A stretch of 64,000 nucleotides of DNA, from contig CM043950.1 in assembly GCA_014529385.2 (NCBI GenBank), positions 65,426,935 to 65,490,934 of the forward strand. The letters run 5' to 3'. This stretch comes from Adiantum capillus-veneris (taxonomy: Eukaryota; Streptophyta; Polypodiopsida; Polypodiales; Pteridaceae). The position numbers and the translations under genes are program-made. Positions 22,894 through 34,933 of the stretch are shown here, piece after piece; the stretch's first letter is position 1, and each line of letters starts with the position of its first letter. The notes beneath the pieces are model-generated. The model searched no databases. It was not told the origin of the DNA and saw nothing but the letters and a program-made list of their open reading frames with translations.

Positions 22894-23487
22894 CATAGTT
22901 TACTCCAAACGGAACCCGGAATTCAGCTTGGCCGGAGATCTGGTGTAGTGGGATGCACAAGAGGGGAGTCACTCCGCTCCCTTGTCAACAGATGCCTCGA
23001 TTTTGATACTAAAGTCACTGATGTCTCTTTGAGCTTCAGGGATACTGAGAGCTGACAATATTCTGCTGGATGACTTTATGAAATGGAATTCCTGATCATG
23101 ATACTGATTTGTTCTTGACTTCTTGTGAGTGCAGGAAGTGATAGCCGAAATGATTGCAGCATTTTGGTCTGATTGATCTCGAATAGACATGGTTGCAATA
23201 GGGGTTAGTCAATCGGACATCGATGAGGTCCCGATTGGACCTAGATGTGATTGCTAGCTACATTGCCGATAAATCATGGTGTAAGATCCGAATGAATGTT
23301 GAATGTCATGTGATGTCCTGTGATGTCTGGTGATGTCTTGTGATGTCGTGTGATGTGACTGTCGATTTTGTACATGTGCTAGATGTGTGTTCCTAGTACG
23401 TAGGTACTAACAGTCAGTGTCTGCTAAGACGGTTTATGGCTTTTGTCGATTTTGCAGGCGTAATCGCGGTCGATTACAATGCTTTCA

Positions 23488-24028
23488 AGAGGGGGGTATG
23501 TCACAAAGTGATGACGTGGCGGACAACAGAAGCCCTAATTTCTACAAGAAACCCTAAAATTCCTGCAAACCCTAATTTCTGCCAAAAACCCTAATTTTTG
23601 GAAATCCCGGAAGCTTTTTTTTTTTTGAAAAATGATGAGCAACGCGAATTTTGCTTTTTTTTATTAAAAAAAGAGAAAAGACTCTAAGAGAGAGAGAGAG
23701 AGAACTGATGCTTTTTATTTTAAAAGCTTTTGGGGCTCTGCTTTTGGGCATCCCTTGTAATCTTTAAATTAGTGGTGAGGGCCTCACTTCTCATAGCATC
23801 TGGACGCAAAGTTTGAGATTGAAACCCTAACCGCTCTCTTGTACTTTGATGATGATTGATTAATATAAAAAGAAATACTGAAAGGGGCGCTAGTCTTTGG
23901 GGCCAATATCTCTAGGACGGAACTCCACTGAGCCAGTGTACATCTATTGTGATCTGTGACTTGTTTTTAAGTGGTTATTTGGTGCTGTCGTGGTTGATTC
24001 TTGACTTGGAGTGTCCAAGTCTGTTACA
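23488..24028 (+). repeat. R1 polypurine tract and 3' LTR
   Basis: AAGAGGGGGGTA (23487-23498) precedes the LTR at 23499-24028. The 3' untranslated part just before (about 23300-23360) has five or six copies of a TGTGATGTC-type unit, also present in R2 near 44541-44600. Confidence 0.85.
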
Positions 24029-24413
24029 TTCCTACCAAACTTACGGTACAATCCCCTTCACGATGCTCTATGTCACCCATCCTATGACGCATCAGAGATG
24101 TCCGTTCCCAGATGGTCGAATACTTCTTACCGATGCTCCCTGTTACCCATCCGATGTGACGCATCATAAGTACCCGTTCGTGGTGGCCTTACAGATATTC
24201 CCTTTCACAGTGCTCCCGTCATTACTTTGAATGACGCACTAGGAATACTCTGTACTTGGATGTCTCCAGTGAGAAAAACCCTCTCACTTAAAATTCCAAT
24301 AATTCATTTAGAATTATTTTTCTTGGTGTTCCAAGCGAGAAAACCCTCTCACTTATAAATCTAATAATTCATTTAGAATTATTTTTTTGTCAGATAAAGC
24401 CAATTTAGCAATA

Positions 24414-25880
24414 CCTCGCAATGGCTATACAACTTTGGTTGTCTAAGTACATAATGCTCGTCTGCTGCGTAGCCTCCGAATCCACACCGACTCACATGTA
24501 GCATTGCAAACAACACGGTACTCTGTCTCTATGGAAGACGAGGCAACTATTGCCTGTTTCTTGTTGCTCCATGAAACTGCTCCCCGCTCCCAAGCCAAAA
24601 GAAAAGGTATAACCTGTAGTCGACCGTCGTCCATCTGGATCTCTATCCCAATCTGAATCACTCCATCCTCGTAGAATGATATGGGAGTTTGTACCTCCAG
24701 CCTGCAGAGTGTATGCCTAATGACTTGGTCGCCTTCAAATACCGCAGGGTCCAAAGAGCTTGCTCCAAGTGTAACTTGGCAGGTTTCTGCATGAAAGAAC
24801 TGACATCGAATCGGGTGTTGAGAACCCAAATGAGAGAACCAACCAGTTTTCGATACTGTGTAGCATCTGCTACAATAGGGAGATCAAAGTGTGACAACTT
24901 CAGATTGGGATCCATGGGAGTTGAGATAGGTTTGCACTCGGTCATACCAAATGCTTCCAACAATTCTTGGATGTACCGCTCCTGAGAGAGGAAGATGGCC
25001 CCCTCTGTCTGCCAAACCTCCAATCCAAGAAAATGATGAAGCAAGCAAGATCTTTCATCTCAAACTCCTTTGCTAAGGTTGCCATCACTCTACGGATGTG
25101 CACAACATGGCTACCTGTGATCACAAGATTGTCGATGTAGAGGATAACAAGTGTCACTAATCCTCCCTCATGGTAAATGTACAAGTCTAGTTAGCAGAAG
25201 ATCGTTGAAAGGAGTGTTGTAGGAAGAAGGAATCAATTTTATGGTACCACGCTCGAGGGGATTGCTTTAGGTCATAGAGGGCCTTGAGCAACCTACACAC
25301 CATGTCTGCAAAGTCTAAATCCTCGAACCCTGGAGGTTGTTCCACATAAACCTCCTCCCAACATCCATATGAAAAACAAGCCACCCGAAAAAGGCAGCAA
25401 GGGGAAACAACATCCATTTGAAAAACAGGCCACCCCAAAAGGCAACAAGGGCAAAAACATTCCGAATGGTCGCCATTCGTGCAGTCGGTGCAAAGGTCTC
25501 CTCGTAGTCTACACCAAGTTTCTGGGAAAAGCCTTTGGCAACAAGTCTTGCATTGTGCTTGCCCAAAGAACCATCAGATTTGTACTTGGTCTTGTAGATC
25601 CATTTGACATCAATCACTTTCCTCCTGGCATGCCTCGGAACCAACACCCAAGTGTTGTTCTTCTTGATGGAATCAAGTTCTCTCTGCACACCCAACTTCC
25701 ACTTTAGTTGTGAAAGTGCCTCCTCAACTGTACCTTTGTTTTGGATCACTGTGGACATCAAAGCATAGTTTTCTTGTAAAGGCTCATCTACCTCAGCAAG
25801 TCGAAGTCGCTGAGATCGTCGTGTAGTACTGGCTTTACGCTAGTCAGGTGGAAAGTCTGAGGTTGCTGAATCTGGCAAAG
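24414..25880 (-). pseudogene. Element C (Ty1/copia) reverse transcriptase and RNase H
   Basis: On the minus strand from about 25760: [40 protein letters not shown], then [60 protein letters not shown], and FGMTECKPISTPMDPN. RNase H follows: GAVSWSNKKQAIVASSSIET and DNQSCIAIARNP. The catalytic box is YIDN instead of YVDD. A 49-bp tandem duplication at 25362-25460 shifts the frame in the MDV region. The copy is dead. It resumes at 15222 beyond T. Confidence 0.85.
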
Positions 25881-26004
25881 TGTCCAATAGCCAGGAAACT
25901 TGTCAGTCGTGCTCCCCAAGGGAGAAGCTACTGGTATATCTGGCTCTAACTCGGCACTATGATGAGAACCATTGTCATCTGCATCATCTGGAATGGGTGC
26001 ATGC
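25881..26004 (-). pseudogene. Element C linker between integrase and RT
   Basis: Minus-strand reading is rich in Asp, Glu and Pro (DDADDNGSHHSAELEPDIP), typical of the variable region between copia integrase and reverse transcriptase. It continues at 27701 once the solo LTR is removed. Confidence 0.6.
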
Positions 26005-27700
26005 TGTCACGAGGACATGGCAATTGCTAACCTTAGTTGTTGGTTTCTTTCCAATGATTTTTGTTTAATTTTTGAGACCCTCTTTTTGAAGTTGCAAATG
26101 GTCGGACATTGTATGGCCAATGTGAACGGTAGTTTCACCCGCAGACGGGAAGTTGGTCGGCATTGGAATTCGTATAGTAAGAGGATGTCTAGGCTCAGTT
26201 CAAGATCATGTAGGTCCCCCCGTCGCACTTAGCAAGTTGGTGGATACTAGGAAGTGAACTCAATAAAGGCATAAAGTCAAGGTGGGATCACCAACAGAAA
26301 GTATCTGATAGTTGGGCCACATTGCACTTTTGGATGCGGTCCCAATGAGGATAGATGGTTAGATGACCAGTGGGAGCCCAACGGAAGCAGCTCCTAAAAA
26401 TTAGGGAACTGCTATTTTGGGCCGTGAAATGTGTTCGCGTCATTATCTCCGGTATGACAAGGGGAACATTTTATTACTCTGCTGCAAAGTCAACTGATAC
26501 ACCAGTTGAGAGATTTTTAAGCGAGAAGCCCAATGCGGGGAAATTGCATGCATGAGTGTCAAATGGCACTTTTTGGTCAATTTACCAAGTTTGGGAGAAC
26601 AGAACTCGTAACTGACTTTTTGGAGCCTCTAACACTGATTTTCAGCCATTTCTCTCCATTTTTGAGCTTTCCATGACTTTGTCTTGGACCAAGGAGCTCA
26701 TTTTCAGCATTGGAAGGCATCAGATGCGTGTTTACAGGGCTGTTTTGCTGCGTTTTCAGCGATACACAGGTTTTGGCAGCCATAGAGATCTTCCCCTTTT
26801 TGCATCTATTTGTTCACAGATGCATTACAGGTCAAGGACAGTAGAGGGGGCGCTCGATTTATGCTGGGGGATGCTTCATTGAGAACCTGTCTCATAGGCT
26901 AAGAGCTATGGAGTGCTTTCTTTCCCTCTCATGTACAATGTGGTGCTAGGAGTGATGCCCTGCACACTACACACTGCTCTCTCCCCCCCCTACGTGCAGT
27001 TATGTGATGCCCCACAAGAGGGCTCTTCATTTGACTGATGTACAGCTATGTGGGTTCATGCTTTTGTGCTGAGGCAATAGCCTCCTTGAACAGGAACAAA
27101 GGTAGCTAACTGCTACTCCAAAGCAGGCACCGGTGAGGGTCAGAACCTCACCGTACAGGTGCGTTTTCAGCTCTGTGTATGTGCTGTAAATTGACTGTTT
27201 TTCAGCCATACGGACGCCAGAACCATTGGGAATCGTGCCCCACTGGCAGAGGACAGGTAGGGGACTGATTGGGGCTGAAAACAGGGCAAAAACCAGTAAA
27301 TACAGCAAGCTGAATTTATTGTTTTTGGGCAGGAATTAGAGGGTTTATGCCAGTGCAAGTGAGATCCAGTAGGGGAATTGATTTCGCGCAAGTTTTGGGG
27401 CTGTTATGTTGTTGAAATTTGGCCAAATCATGTAGTATCTAGTGTGATACAGATAAAGGATTCCCAGGACCTTACTTTGTAATTTACCCTCTCAAAGAAT
27501 AAAGAAATACCGAAAGGGGCGCCAATTTTGGGGCCTACAAGTTGTCGGTGTCTGCTCGGGGCATTCTAGCTTCCGAGCCGTGTGTGTGTTCAAGTGTTAA
27601 TTCCGGTCGCAGGTTCTTTTTGCAAAGTACTCTGTTTGTGTCTAAAGTAAAGAATTTCGGGTGAAAGCCAACGCCTACCGCCCCACGGGCTGGTTTCACA
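26005..27700 (+). repeat. S-like solo LTR inserted in element C
   Basis: Begins TGTCACGAGGACATGG and ends GGCTGGTTTCACA. It is related to the LTRs of S (33469 and 40678), with shared blocks TTAAGAGCTATGGAGTGC-like and CTGATGTACAG-like, the ATAAAGAAATACCGAAAGG block, and a closely similar 3' end (GTCTACCG / GCCTACCG). No internal sequence adjoins it; copia linker lies on both sides. The flanks share ATGC or ATGCT depending on where the ends are drawn. It is longer than the S LTR (1696 against 1465 bp). Confidence 0.8.
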
Positions 27701-28161
27701 TGCTCCTCAGAAGCCTGAGGGACAGGGGTAGGAGAAGAGGGCTCATCAAGAGGCAAATTAAAATCTGGGTCTCCAAGTATCGAGAAATCGGGGGTCGTCA
27801 TGGAAGACTTGGGAGCGGAAGCCTCCTCTGAAGGTATAATCTCGTTGAAGACAACATCACGGCTTGGTACAACATCCCTTTTCCTTGGATCATAGAGTTC
27901 TTATCTCTTGGAAAGAGAGTTGTAGCTGACAAAAATCATTCTCCGGGTCTTGGGTCAAACTTCCCCCTTTGCTCCTTCGGTGCATGATATAGGCATCGCT
28001 CCCAAAATAGGCTTCAAATGGTGTCTTTTTAGGAACTAAAGAGGTTGGAGATCGGTTAATGGTGTGGACAACCATCGCAATTGCCTCGGCCCATAAGGAC
28101 TTTGGTAAATCTCGATGCTCAAGCATGGTCCGTGCCATTTCTACCATTGTCCTATTCTTCC
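27701..28161 (-). pseudogene. Element C integrase C-terminal part
   Basis: Minus-strand reading: RKNRTMVEMARTMLEHRDLP, KSLWAEAIAMVVHTINRSPT, KKTPFEAYFG, then a short deletion or frame change, RMIFVSYNSLSKR, ELYDPRKRDVVPSRDVVFNE, then an acidic linker. This is the C-terminal half of a Ty1/copia integrase. The zinc-binding and early core parts, and gag, are absent; the sequence changes abruptly near 28162. Confidence 0.85.
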
Positions 28162-28185
28162 TGCGAGTGCGCGTGTGTGGAAGCA

Positions 28186-28241
<56 letters not shown>

Positions 28242-28480
28242 CACAAACGCAAGATGTAGGAAGAGGGGCGATCAGCCCCCCATGACTACCATCAACCACA
28301 AGACTTGTAATACAGCGTATCTGAAATGAGTACCCCCTTGGCTCCATATATAGGTGCCAAGGGGAGGTAGGAGGGCAGATGCATAAAAAATGCCCCCACG
28401 ACCCAACAAGGAAAAATAACCCATGGTGGGCGCCCAGTACAAGTTGGACTATGAGTGGCCAACCCGGAGACGTACTAGTC
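28162..28480 (-). repeat. Possible LTR or promoter fragment with (GA)n tract
   Basis: Directly upstream (minus strand) of the truncated integrase. It has a (GA)n tract at 28189-28237 and, on the minus strand, a TATA box CTATATATGG near 28346-28356 about 110 bases before the tract. It starts TGCGAGTGCG on the plus strand, a plausible LTR edge. No second copy is in the window, so this is a weak call. Confidence 0.3.
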
Positions 28481-29619
28481 GTACAAGTATGTCGTAGACT
28501 TGAGTGAAGCAGTAGAGTGGTGTAAGTCCACCCCCTTTCAACACCGGATGCTGAACAAACCGCATGAAGCCGAAGATGTGAGGCAAATGATGAAGATTTC
28601 TGCTGTGATGTCTGCAGCAGCCTGGGGTGAAAATGTCCACTAAATGTGAAAACAAAACAACTCCTTGTCGTGAAAGAAGTGCCAATAATCCTGCAAGTGT
28701 CCTGCCCAATAGGATCTGTGGTGTCTGTAGTCAAAGTTCAAACCGTCTTGAGAAAATGGGAAAGCCCAGGAACCGTCATGAGAATGACCAGAAGCGTGTC
28801 AATGCATGAACCTGCAACCAAGTGTGCCCAGGTGGTTAAGCTGTGTAAAACTCCAGGAAGGCCAGATGTAGCAATCTGCACCATAAATGTCCTCCGAAAC
28901 AAGGAAAGCTAGACTAAACAATGTGCACTTTAGAAGCTACCATAAGCTGCAACAGTAATCGAGAGACTGTACGGACCACCACCGGATGGTATCCTGTCAG
29001 TAGGTAGGGTAATCCAAGATGAGGGGAAAGCCAGACTCAACAGTCTGCACTGTGAAGGGCCTCTGAGAAAAGGTGGGGTCAGACCAAGCTGTTTGCACCA
29101 TGATCATCCTATACGAAGAAGGGAAGCTAGACTGAGAAGTCTGCGCTGTGAAGAACCTCTAAGATGAGGAAAGGCCAGACAATATGTCTACGCCGTCTTG
29201 CTTGTATCTCCTTCCGGTGTCAACCAAAACATAATCCACGCCACCAAACCGCAACTCGGTGTGGCTCTCAATGTGAATGAGCTGGGAGTATCCTACTGCC
29301 CAGGTCGGGGGATAATTCTCCTATAAGGTTACCGAGGGTGAGTGTAAGCAACTTTGAGGTAGCAATCCAAATGATCAGGAGTGTAGAAGAGCAACTGCAC
29401 TACCATCCAAGCCAAGCTCCAGGTGACTCCGAATGTAGTCACTGGATGCCTGATCTCCCGCATCTTGCGGGTAAACTCTCCAAGAAAGTTCAAAGCACTG
29501 AAGTCCCACTCCAGTCTATAGATCCAAGCAATGAACTTGTCCAAGAAGAGATCCAAGATCCTCTCCCCAAGTCCATGTAGATGCTCTTGTGTAAGCAAGT
29601 GATCCGCGTGTCGAGGTTA
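28481..29619. other. Unassigned sequence with degenerate repeats, left of R2
   Basis: No gene I can support. Between about 28850 and 29190 there are several imperfect copies of a unit containing GCCAGACT or GCTAGACT, then AGTCTGCACTGTGAAG and CCTCTGAGA. A block near 28960-29000 (GAGAGACTG, GGACCACCACCGGATGGT) resembles 45510-45550 beyond R2. Short frames exist on both strands (29338-29580 plus, 29329-29598 minus) but resemble nothing known. It is probably the 5' portion of C or an older element. Confidence 0.4.
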
Positions 29620-30104
29620 TGTCACAAAGTGATGACGTGGCGGACAACAGAAACCCTAATTTCCGGAAATCGCCGAGGCTGATTTTTTTTTTTTTTTGGT
29701 TGAAAAATGATGAGCGACGTGAATTTTACTTTTTTTTTTATAAAAAAAGAGAAAAGACTCTCTAAGAGAGAGAGAGAGAGAACTGATGCTTTTTATTTTA
29801 AGAGCTTTTGGGGCTCTGCTTTTGGGCATCCCTTGTAATCTTTAAATTAGTGGTGAGGGCCTCACTTCTCAGAGCATCTGGACGCAGAGTCTGAGAGTGA
29901 AACCCTAATTGCTCTCTTGTACTTTGATGATTGATTAATACAAAAAGAAATACCGAAAGGGGCGCCAGTCTTTGGGGCCAATATCTCTAGGCACGGAACT
30001 CCGCCGGGCTAGTGCAAATCTATTGTGTTCTGTGAATTGTTTTGAAGTGGTTATTTGGTGCTGTCGCGGTTGATTCTTGACTTGGAGTGTCCAAGTCTGT
30101 TACA
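29620..30104 (+). repeat. R2 5' LTR
   Basis: TGTCACAAAGTGATGACG to GTCTGTTACA; contains the GAAATACCGAAAGGGGCGCC motif at 29947-29966. A primer site TGGTATCAGAGC follows at 30106-30117. Confidence 0.9.
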
Positions 30105-30175
30105 GTGGTATCAGAGCACGACCGATTTCTCTTCTACGGGAAATCCGATCCCTGAATTTTTTTTCCGCGGCACCT

Positions 30176-31388
30176 ATGGCTTCACGCAAGGATCAGTTGA
30201 CTCCCCCTGCATCTGGAGATACGGGCTGGGATCACAACGAGGATTCTGGCAGAGTATGGCCGGCCTCGGCCTACTCAGGCGGAGCAAAGAGAGATGACGC
30301 GTCGTCAATTGATCGGCGATGCAACGAAGATGATGCTCAGTTTTGCCAAGGACCCGAAGATGACAAAATATATGAACCAGACCTCTTTGGAAGAGGTACA
30401 GATGGAGTGGCAAAGAACCACAACACCACTCCCGAAACCCGCTCTCAAGAAACCTTCTGCCTCCAAGAAAATATACGGAGAAAGAACTGGAGAACGTGGT
30501 TGATGCACGGATTGCTCAGCTTTTTGACGCGCAAAAGAAAGCCAAAAAGCAGAAGAAAAGCACTGACTTTCTAGGTTATTTGGGTCGTCGGTCTACTTTT
30601 GACAAGGCAAAGAAACAGAAGAAGCGTGTTCGATTTGAAGGAGTACCCAGTTCTTCTTCTTCTTCTTCTTCTGATAGTTCTTCTAGCTCCTCGGATTCGA
30701 GCGAAGAAGACAGAAAAGGTAAAAAGCGAAGCAAGAAACAAAGCTTCGGAAAGGGCAAGAAAAAGGCAAAGAAGGCTACATCTCGCCCAGAGATTGACAG
30801 TTCTACTGAGGACTCGTCTACAGACAGCTCAGATTCCGATGACGGAAAGTTTTATGCGAACAAGAAGAATTTTTACAAAGCCAACCAGTATGACTTTCTC
30901 GAAGATAAAAGCAAGAAAGTCCGAGAGTTTAAGGAAGGTGGCCACTCGATCAAGTTCGATACTTTTTCAGGATACTGAGATGCTTCGAAGGCTTTGTCTT
31001 TTATACAGCAGTTTGACATCGATTTCGCGGGAGGACGCTATTCAGAGCACTCCAAGATTCGGAGAGCTACCTCTTACCTTAAGGGGAATGCTCGTACTTG
31101 GTGGTCCACGCTTCTTTTAACAAGAGTGCGCCAGTTAAATGACTGAAATTTAAGAAGCTTTTTATTTCTTCTTGGTTGCCGCAAGAATATGAATGAGATG
31201 TACGAGCTGCTTGGAACCATCTTCGGATGACCAAGAAAGATACAATCAATGCTTATTGTGAAAGATTCTGGAGCTCTTTTCTACCCGCCTCTTCATTCAA
31301 GAAGATCTCGTTCAGAGAACAGATTGAGCGGTTTACCTTGGGTCTACCTACAGAGATCCGAGATCACTGCTTGGAACAGAAGTCAGCT
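30176..31388 (+). pseudogene. R2 Gag, part before solo LTR
   Basis: ATG at 30176 (MASRKDQLTPPASGD). The conserved order is: QLIGDATKMMLSFAKDPKM, NQTSLEEVQMEWQ, VVDARIAQLFDAQKK, a poly-Ser tract at 30653-30700, a Lys-rich region, YKANQYDFLEDKSKKVREF, then the capsid core KFDTFSGY, KALSFIQQFDIDFAGG and GNARTWWSTLL. The segment between the capsid start and the solo LTR is in several frames. TGA at 30976-30978 stops the main frame. It continues at 31956. Confidence 0.8.
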
Positions 31389-31806
31389 TGTAACAAACTT
31401 GGACACTCCAAGTCAAGAATCAACCGCGACAGCACCAAATAACCACTTCAAAACAATTCACAGATCACAATAGATTTGCACTGGCCCGGCGGAGTTCCGT
31501 GCCTAGAGATATTGGCCCCAAAGACTGGCGCCCCTTTCGGTATTTCTTTTTGTATTAATCAATCATCAAAGTACAAGAGAGCGGTTAGGGTTTCACTCTC
31601 AGACTCTGCGTCCAGATGCCCTGAGAAGTGAGGCCCTCACCACTAATTTAAAGGTTACAAGGGATGCCCAAAAGCAGAGCCCCAAAAGCTTTTAAAATCA
31701 AAAGCATCAGTTCTCTCTCTCTCTTAGAGAGTCTTTTCTCTTTTTTTTTTAATAAAAAAAAGCAAAAGCAAAATTCGCGTCGCTCATCATTTTCCAAAAA
31801 AATAAT

Positions 31807-31837
<31 letters not shown>

Positions 31838-31955
31838 CCGCCTCCGCGATTTCCGGAATTTAGGGTTTTTGGCAAAAATTAGGGTTTGCAGGAGTTTTAG
31901 GGTTTTTGACAGAAATTAGGGTTTCTGTTGTCCGCCACGTCATCACTTTGTGACA
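31389..31955 (-). repeat. R-family solo LTR, reversed, inside R2 gag
   Basis: Minus-strand LTR TGTCACAAAGTGATGACG to GTCCAAGTTTGTTACA with no adjoining internal sequence; R2 gag continues on both sides. The flanks share AGCTT if the terminal T and A are counted as target. The A/T-rich part holds poly-A and AAT runs near 31795-31833. The GAAATACCGAAAGGGGCGCC motif is at 31527-31546 on the minus strand. Confidence 0.85.
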
Positions 31956-32790
31956 GCTTCTATTCAGGAGTTGATGAGTCATGCGAAGCGGGGCTTTGCC
32001 ATTCACTCTGGCAATCTGACCTACCCCACAGATGAGGCCATGACACAACGAGCCGAACAGACTTCTGGGAATGAAAGTAGAAAGAAAAAGAGCAACCCAG
32101 AGAAAAATGATGCATGACCCAAGCTTACTCCTGAGGAGAGAGCTCGCTTCATCAGAGAGGGGAAGTGCTTTGGATGCGGGGAACATGGACATATCTCCGC
32201 GAAGTGCCCTAAAAAGGCACAGAAAGAACAGAATGATAAAGACGACGACAGGTCTGAGAGTTAGAGAGCAGCTGAGAAATGTGGCAGAAAAGGCAGATAG
32301 GAAAGCAGAACTGGTACCACATGGCGTGGGACTTGCACCGAATCAAATGAATGAAAGTACGCCGCTTTTTGGGGCAAAGGGAAGGATCAGGAAGCTCTTT
32401 TGAAGGAGCCAAGGCCAACTTCTTTTCACTTGGAATTGGCGGCTCGATTTGGAATTACGCCCGACAGACTGACGCCACAGGCGGAGGTAGTTTGATTGGC
32501 ACCCGGATTGGATGTTGCCATTACACCGAGCATTGGCAAACTTTGTTTACAATGACAGGGGTGTTCAGGGCACGCGAGTGACATTCTACTCAGGATCCCT
32601 TGGTATCACAAGACCTACGCCGTGGTTGACTACCGGGCCGAGAAAGCAACTTTGATAAATGAAGGGCTTAGAGATTGTACTTGATGAACTTCAGTGTCTT
32701 ACTCATTCTTTTGGGAGAGAACTGAACGATGGATAAAGGTTGAATATGTTTTGACCTGATCAAAAGAACGCCAAGATTTTTCTCCACACT
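31956..32790 (+). pseudogene. R2 Gag end (zinc knuckle) and protease remnant
   Basis: Resumes with IQELMSHAKRGFAIHSGNLT, then the zinc knuckle KCFGCGEHGHISAKC (CX2CX4HX4C) at about 32163-32207. The protease region is badly broken: FEGAKANFFSLGI corresponds to PGAKANFISPELA in S, and ILLRIPWYHKTYAVVDYR keeps the ILG-x-PW region. No intact active-site DTG remains. Confidence 0.7.
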
Positions 32791-32798
32791 CATACCGA

Positions 32799-33468
32799 TT
32801 GCTTTTCAGAGGGCCTGATCAGACCATTGATCTGATACCTGGAAGCACGCCACCGAATCGGCCACCTTACCGTGTGAGCCGAGTACAGAATGAAAAGATT
32901 ATGAACCCAGTGAAAGACCTCTTGGAAAAGGGTCTTGTTCAACCTAGTACTTCACCGTATTGCTCTCCAGTGTTGTTGGTTTTGAAGACAGACGGATCTT
33001 GGAGAATGTGCATCGATTATAGCGCTCTCAAAGAAATCACCATCAAGAACAGATTTCCGATTCCTAGGATCGATGATATACTCGACAGGTTAGAGGGATT
33101 CTCGTGCTTTAGCAGGATTGACTTGAAGAGTGGATATCATCATATGAGGATAGCACCAGGAGATGTCTACATGACACCTTTTCGGACGACTTTTGGGTTA
33201 TTTGAGTTTTTGGTGATGCCTTTTGGCTTAACCAATGCTCCTGCGACATTTAACCGGATGATGGACAAGATTTTTCGAGAGTACAGGCTATTTGTTGGCA
33301 CTTTCTTTGACGACATCATTGTTTTCTCCAAGAATGAGGCAGAACACAGAGATCGTCTGCTTCAAGTCTTTCAGGCATTACCAGATCACACATTAGTGAT
33401 TAATACAAAGAAAAGTGAATTTTTCCTACCAGAGAACACTTTTTGGGACACATTGTGTCAGCAGCAGG
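32799..33468 (+). pseudogene. R2 reverse transcriptase, part before S
   Basis: Open from about 32799: IDLIPGSTPPNRPPYRVS, LLEKGLVQPSTSPYCSPVLL, GSWRMCIDYSALKEITIKNR, FPIPRIDDILDRLEG, SRIDLKSGYHHMRIAPGD, FRTTFGLFEFLVMPFGLTNA and the catalytic TFFDDIIVFSKN. The two catalytic Asp residues are present (FFDD is usual in plant gypsy RT). It is cut at 33469 within the region before the thumb; S carries the first complete RT in the block. Confidence 0.9.
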
Positions 33469-34933
33469 TGTCACCACCGTGTGACTACTATCTATCCTTT
33501 TTGTTGATTTCTTTCTTATTATCTATTTACTTTCACTTTTTGGAAACACCCCTCGGGAAATCTAACTGTTCTGCATTGCATAGCTAGTGTGGAACTGTCC
33601 AGAGGGAGTCCAGGCCTGAGGGCAAGAGAGCACTAAGGTTGGACAAGGACTATGGTTAGCCAAAGTGGGGTCATTGACTAGCCAAAGTGGAATCCTTTGC
33701 TACAAAGGCTACATTTCAGTTCTGGATGTGGCCGCAGTGTACAAAGAGGGTCGGATGACCTAGAAAGATACAATGGAAGCATCTCCTAAAATTTAGGGAA
33801 CTGCTATTTTGGGACCTGAAAATGTGTTGGCGTCATTACCTCCGGAATGACAAGGGGAACATTTTCTTGCTCTGCTGCAAAGTCAACTGATGCACCAGTT
33901 GAGATATTTTTAGTCGGGAATGCCCAAAGTCGGAAAATGTGCCATGTGGCACTCTGTGAGCATTCTGCTACTCCTGGCCAGAGAGGGGGCGCCTAAAATG
34001 AGAGAGGAGGCTGATTTTCAGAATTTGTCACAGGTTAAGAGCTATGGAGTGCTTGCTTTCCCTCCTATGTACAATGCGGTGCCAGGAGTGATGCCATGCA
34101 CGCTACGCACTGCCCACTCTCTCCCCTTTGGCAGTATGTTATGCCCCACTAGTGGGCTTTTCATTTGACCAATGTACAGTTGTGTGGGTTCATGCGCGAT
34201 TGCCGAGGCAAGAGCCTATTGCCCAGGTACTGGATTAGCTAGCGGCTAATCCCCCGCAGGTACAAGTGATTCGGAGAGGTTTCACGCTCGAAATCTCGTC
34301 CGATTCAAAGGGCAAGTAGCCCTACAGGTGCAGGAGCTCGAGGACTTGCTACGGATGTGACTGGCACGCGAAATGGAGCCCGAAACAGTAAATTACAGCC
34401 TGCTGTGTATTTTTGCAGGTTTAGGGTTTTGGCCCTAAACGGACCCTAATACCCCCAGGAGGTTCGGGGACGCAAGGGGACTGCTGTACAGGTGATTTGG
34501 CGCATTTTCAGGGCTGAAAACAGAGAATTCAGGGTGCTGCAGATTCTCGCCAGGTTTTGCAAAGTGCCCGTATGCGTCGGGAAAGTCATTTAATGCGTGG
34601 GAATACTGACCATGAAGGGTTCTAGTACAGTTATGTTGCCGAAATCAGGCCAGAACAGTCAAAATTCAGCCAAGGTTGTGTGGGGCAGCTTGGAAAGAAC
34701 CATATCGTTTATTCCCTCTTTTAAACAATAAAGAAATACCGAAAGGGGCGCCTAAGTTAGGGGCCAATCTGGTGTCGGTCTTCTCATACAGGTGCATTCT
34801 AGCATCTGTATCCCATTCCCCTCTCTTGTGTCACTAAAGCGCAGGTATAATAGACGACTAATAATGGGTGAAAGCTAAATCAAGGTTTAAAGTAAAGTCT
34901 ACCGTCCTTTTTGGATTGAATAGGCCGGTTACA
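33469..34933 (+). repeat. Element S 5' LTR
   Basis: TGTCACCACCGTGTGACT to GCCGGTTACA. A canonical AATAAA polyadenylation signal (34727-34732) directly abuts GAAATACCGAAAGGGGCGCC at 34733-34752. Confidence 0.95.

Larger units (their letters stand above)
20286..24028 (+). mobile_element. Element R1: internally deleted chromovirus inside the T LTR
   Basis: A 3.7-kb element with both LTRs, primer site and polypurine tract. TTCC flanks both ends (20282-20285 and 24029-24032), a 4-bp duplication in the joined T sequence CCTTTCCTACC. The coding part keeps the Gag N-terminus and then integrase plus chromodomain. Protease, reverse transcriptase and RNase H are missing. It depends on other elements for movement. 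Confidence 0.85.

Noticed and set aside
27890-28734. Leu-Ser repeat frames on the minus strand
   Set aside because: They come from the (GA)n tract next to the copia integrase remnant.
33920-34168. An 82-codon frame repeated at 41129-41377
   Set aside because: It lies inside the S LTRs and is duplicated with them; no coding evidence.
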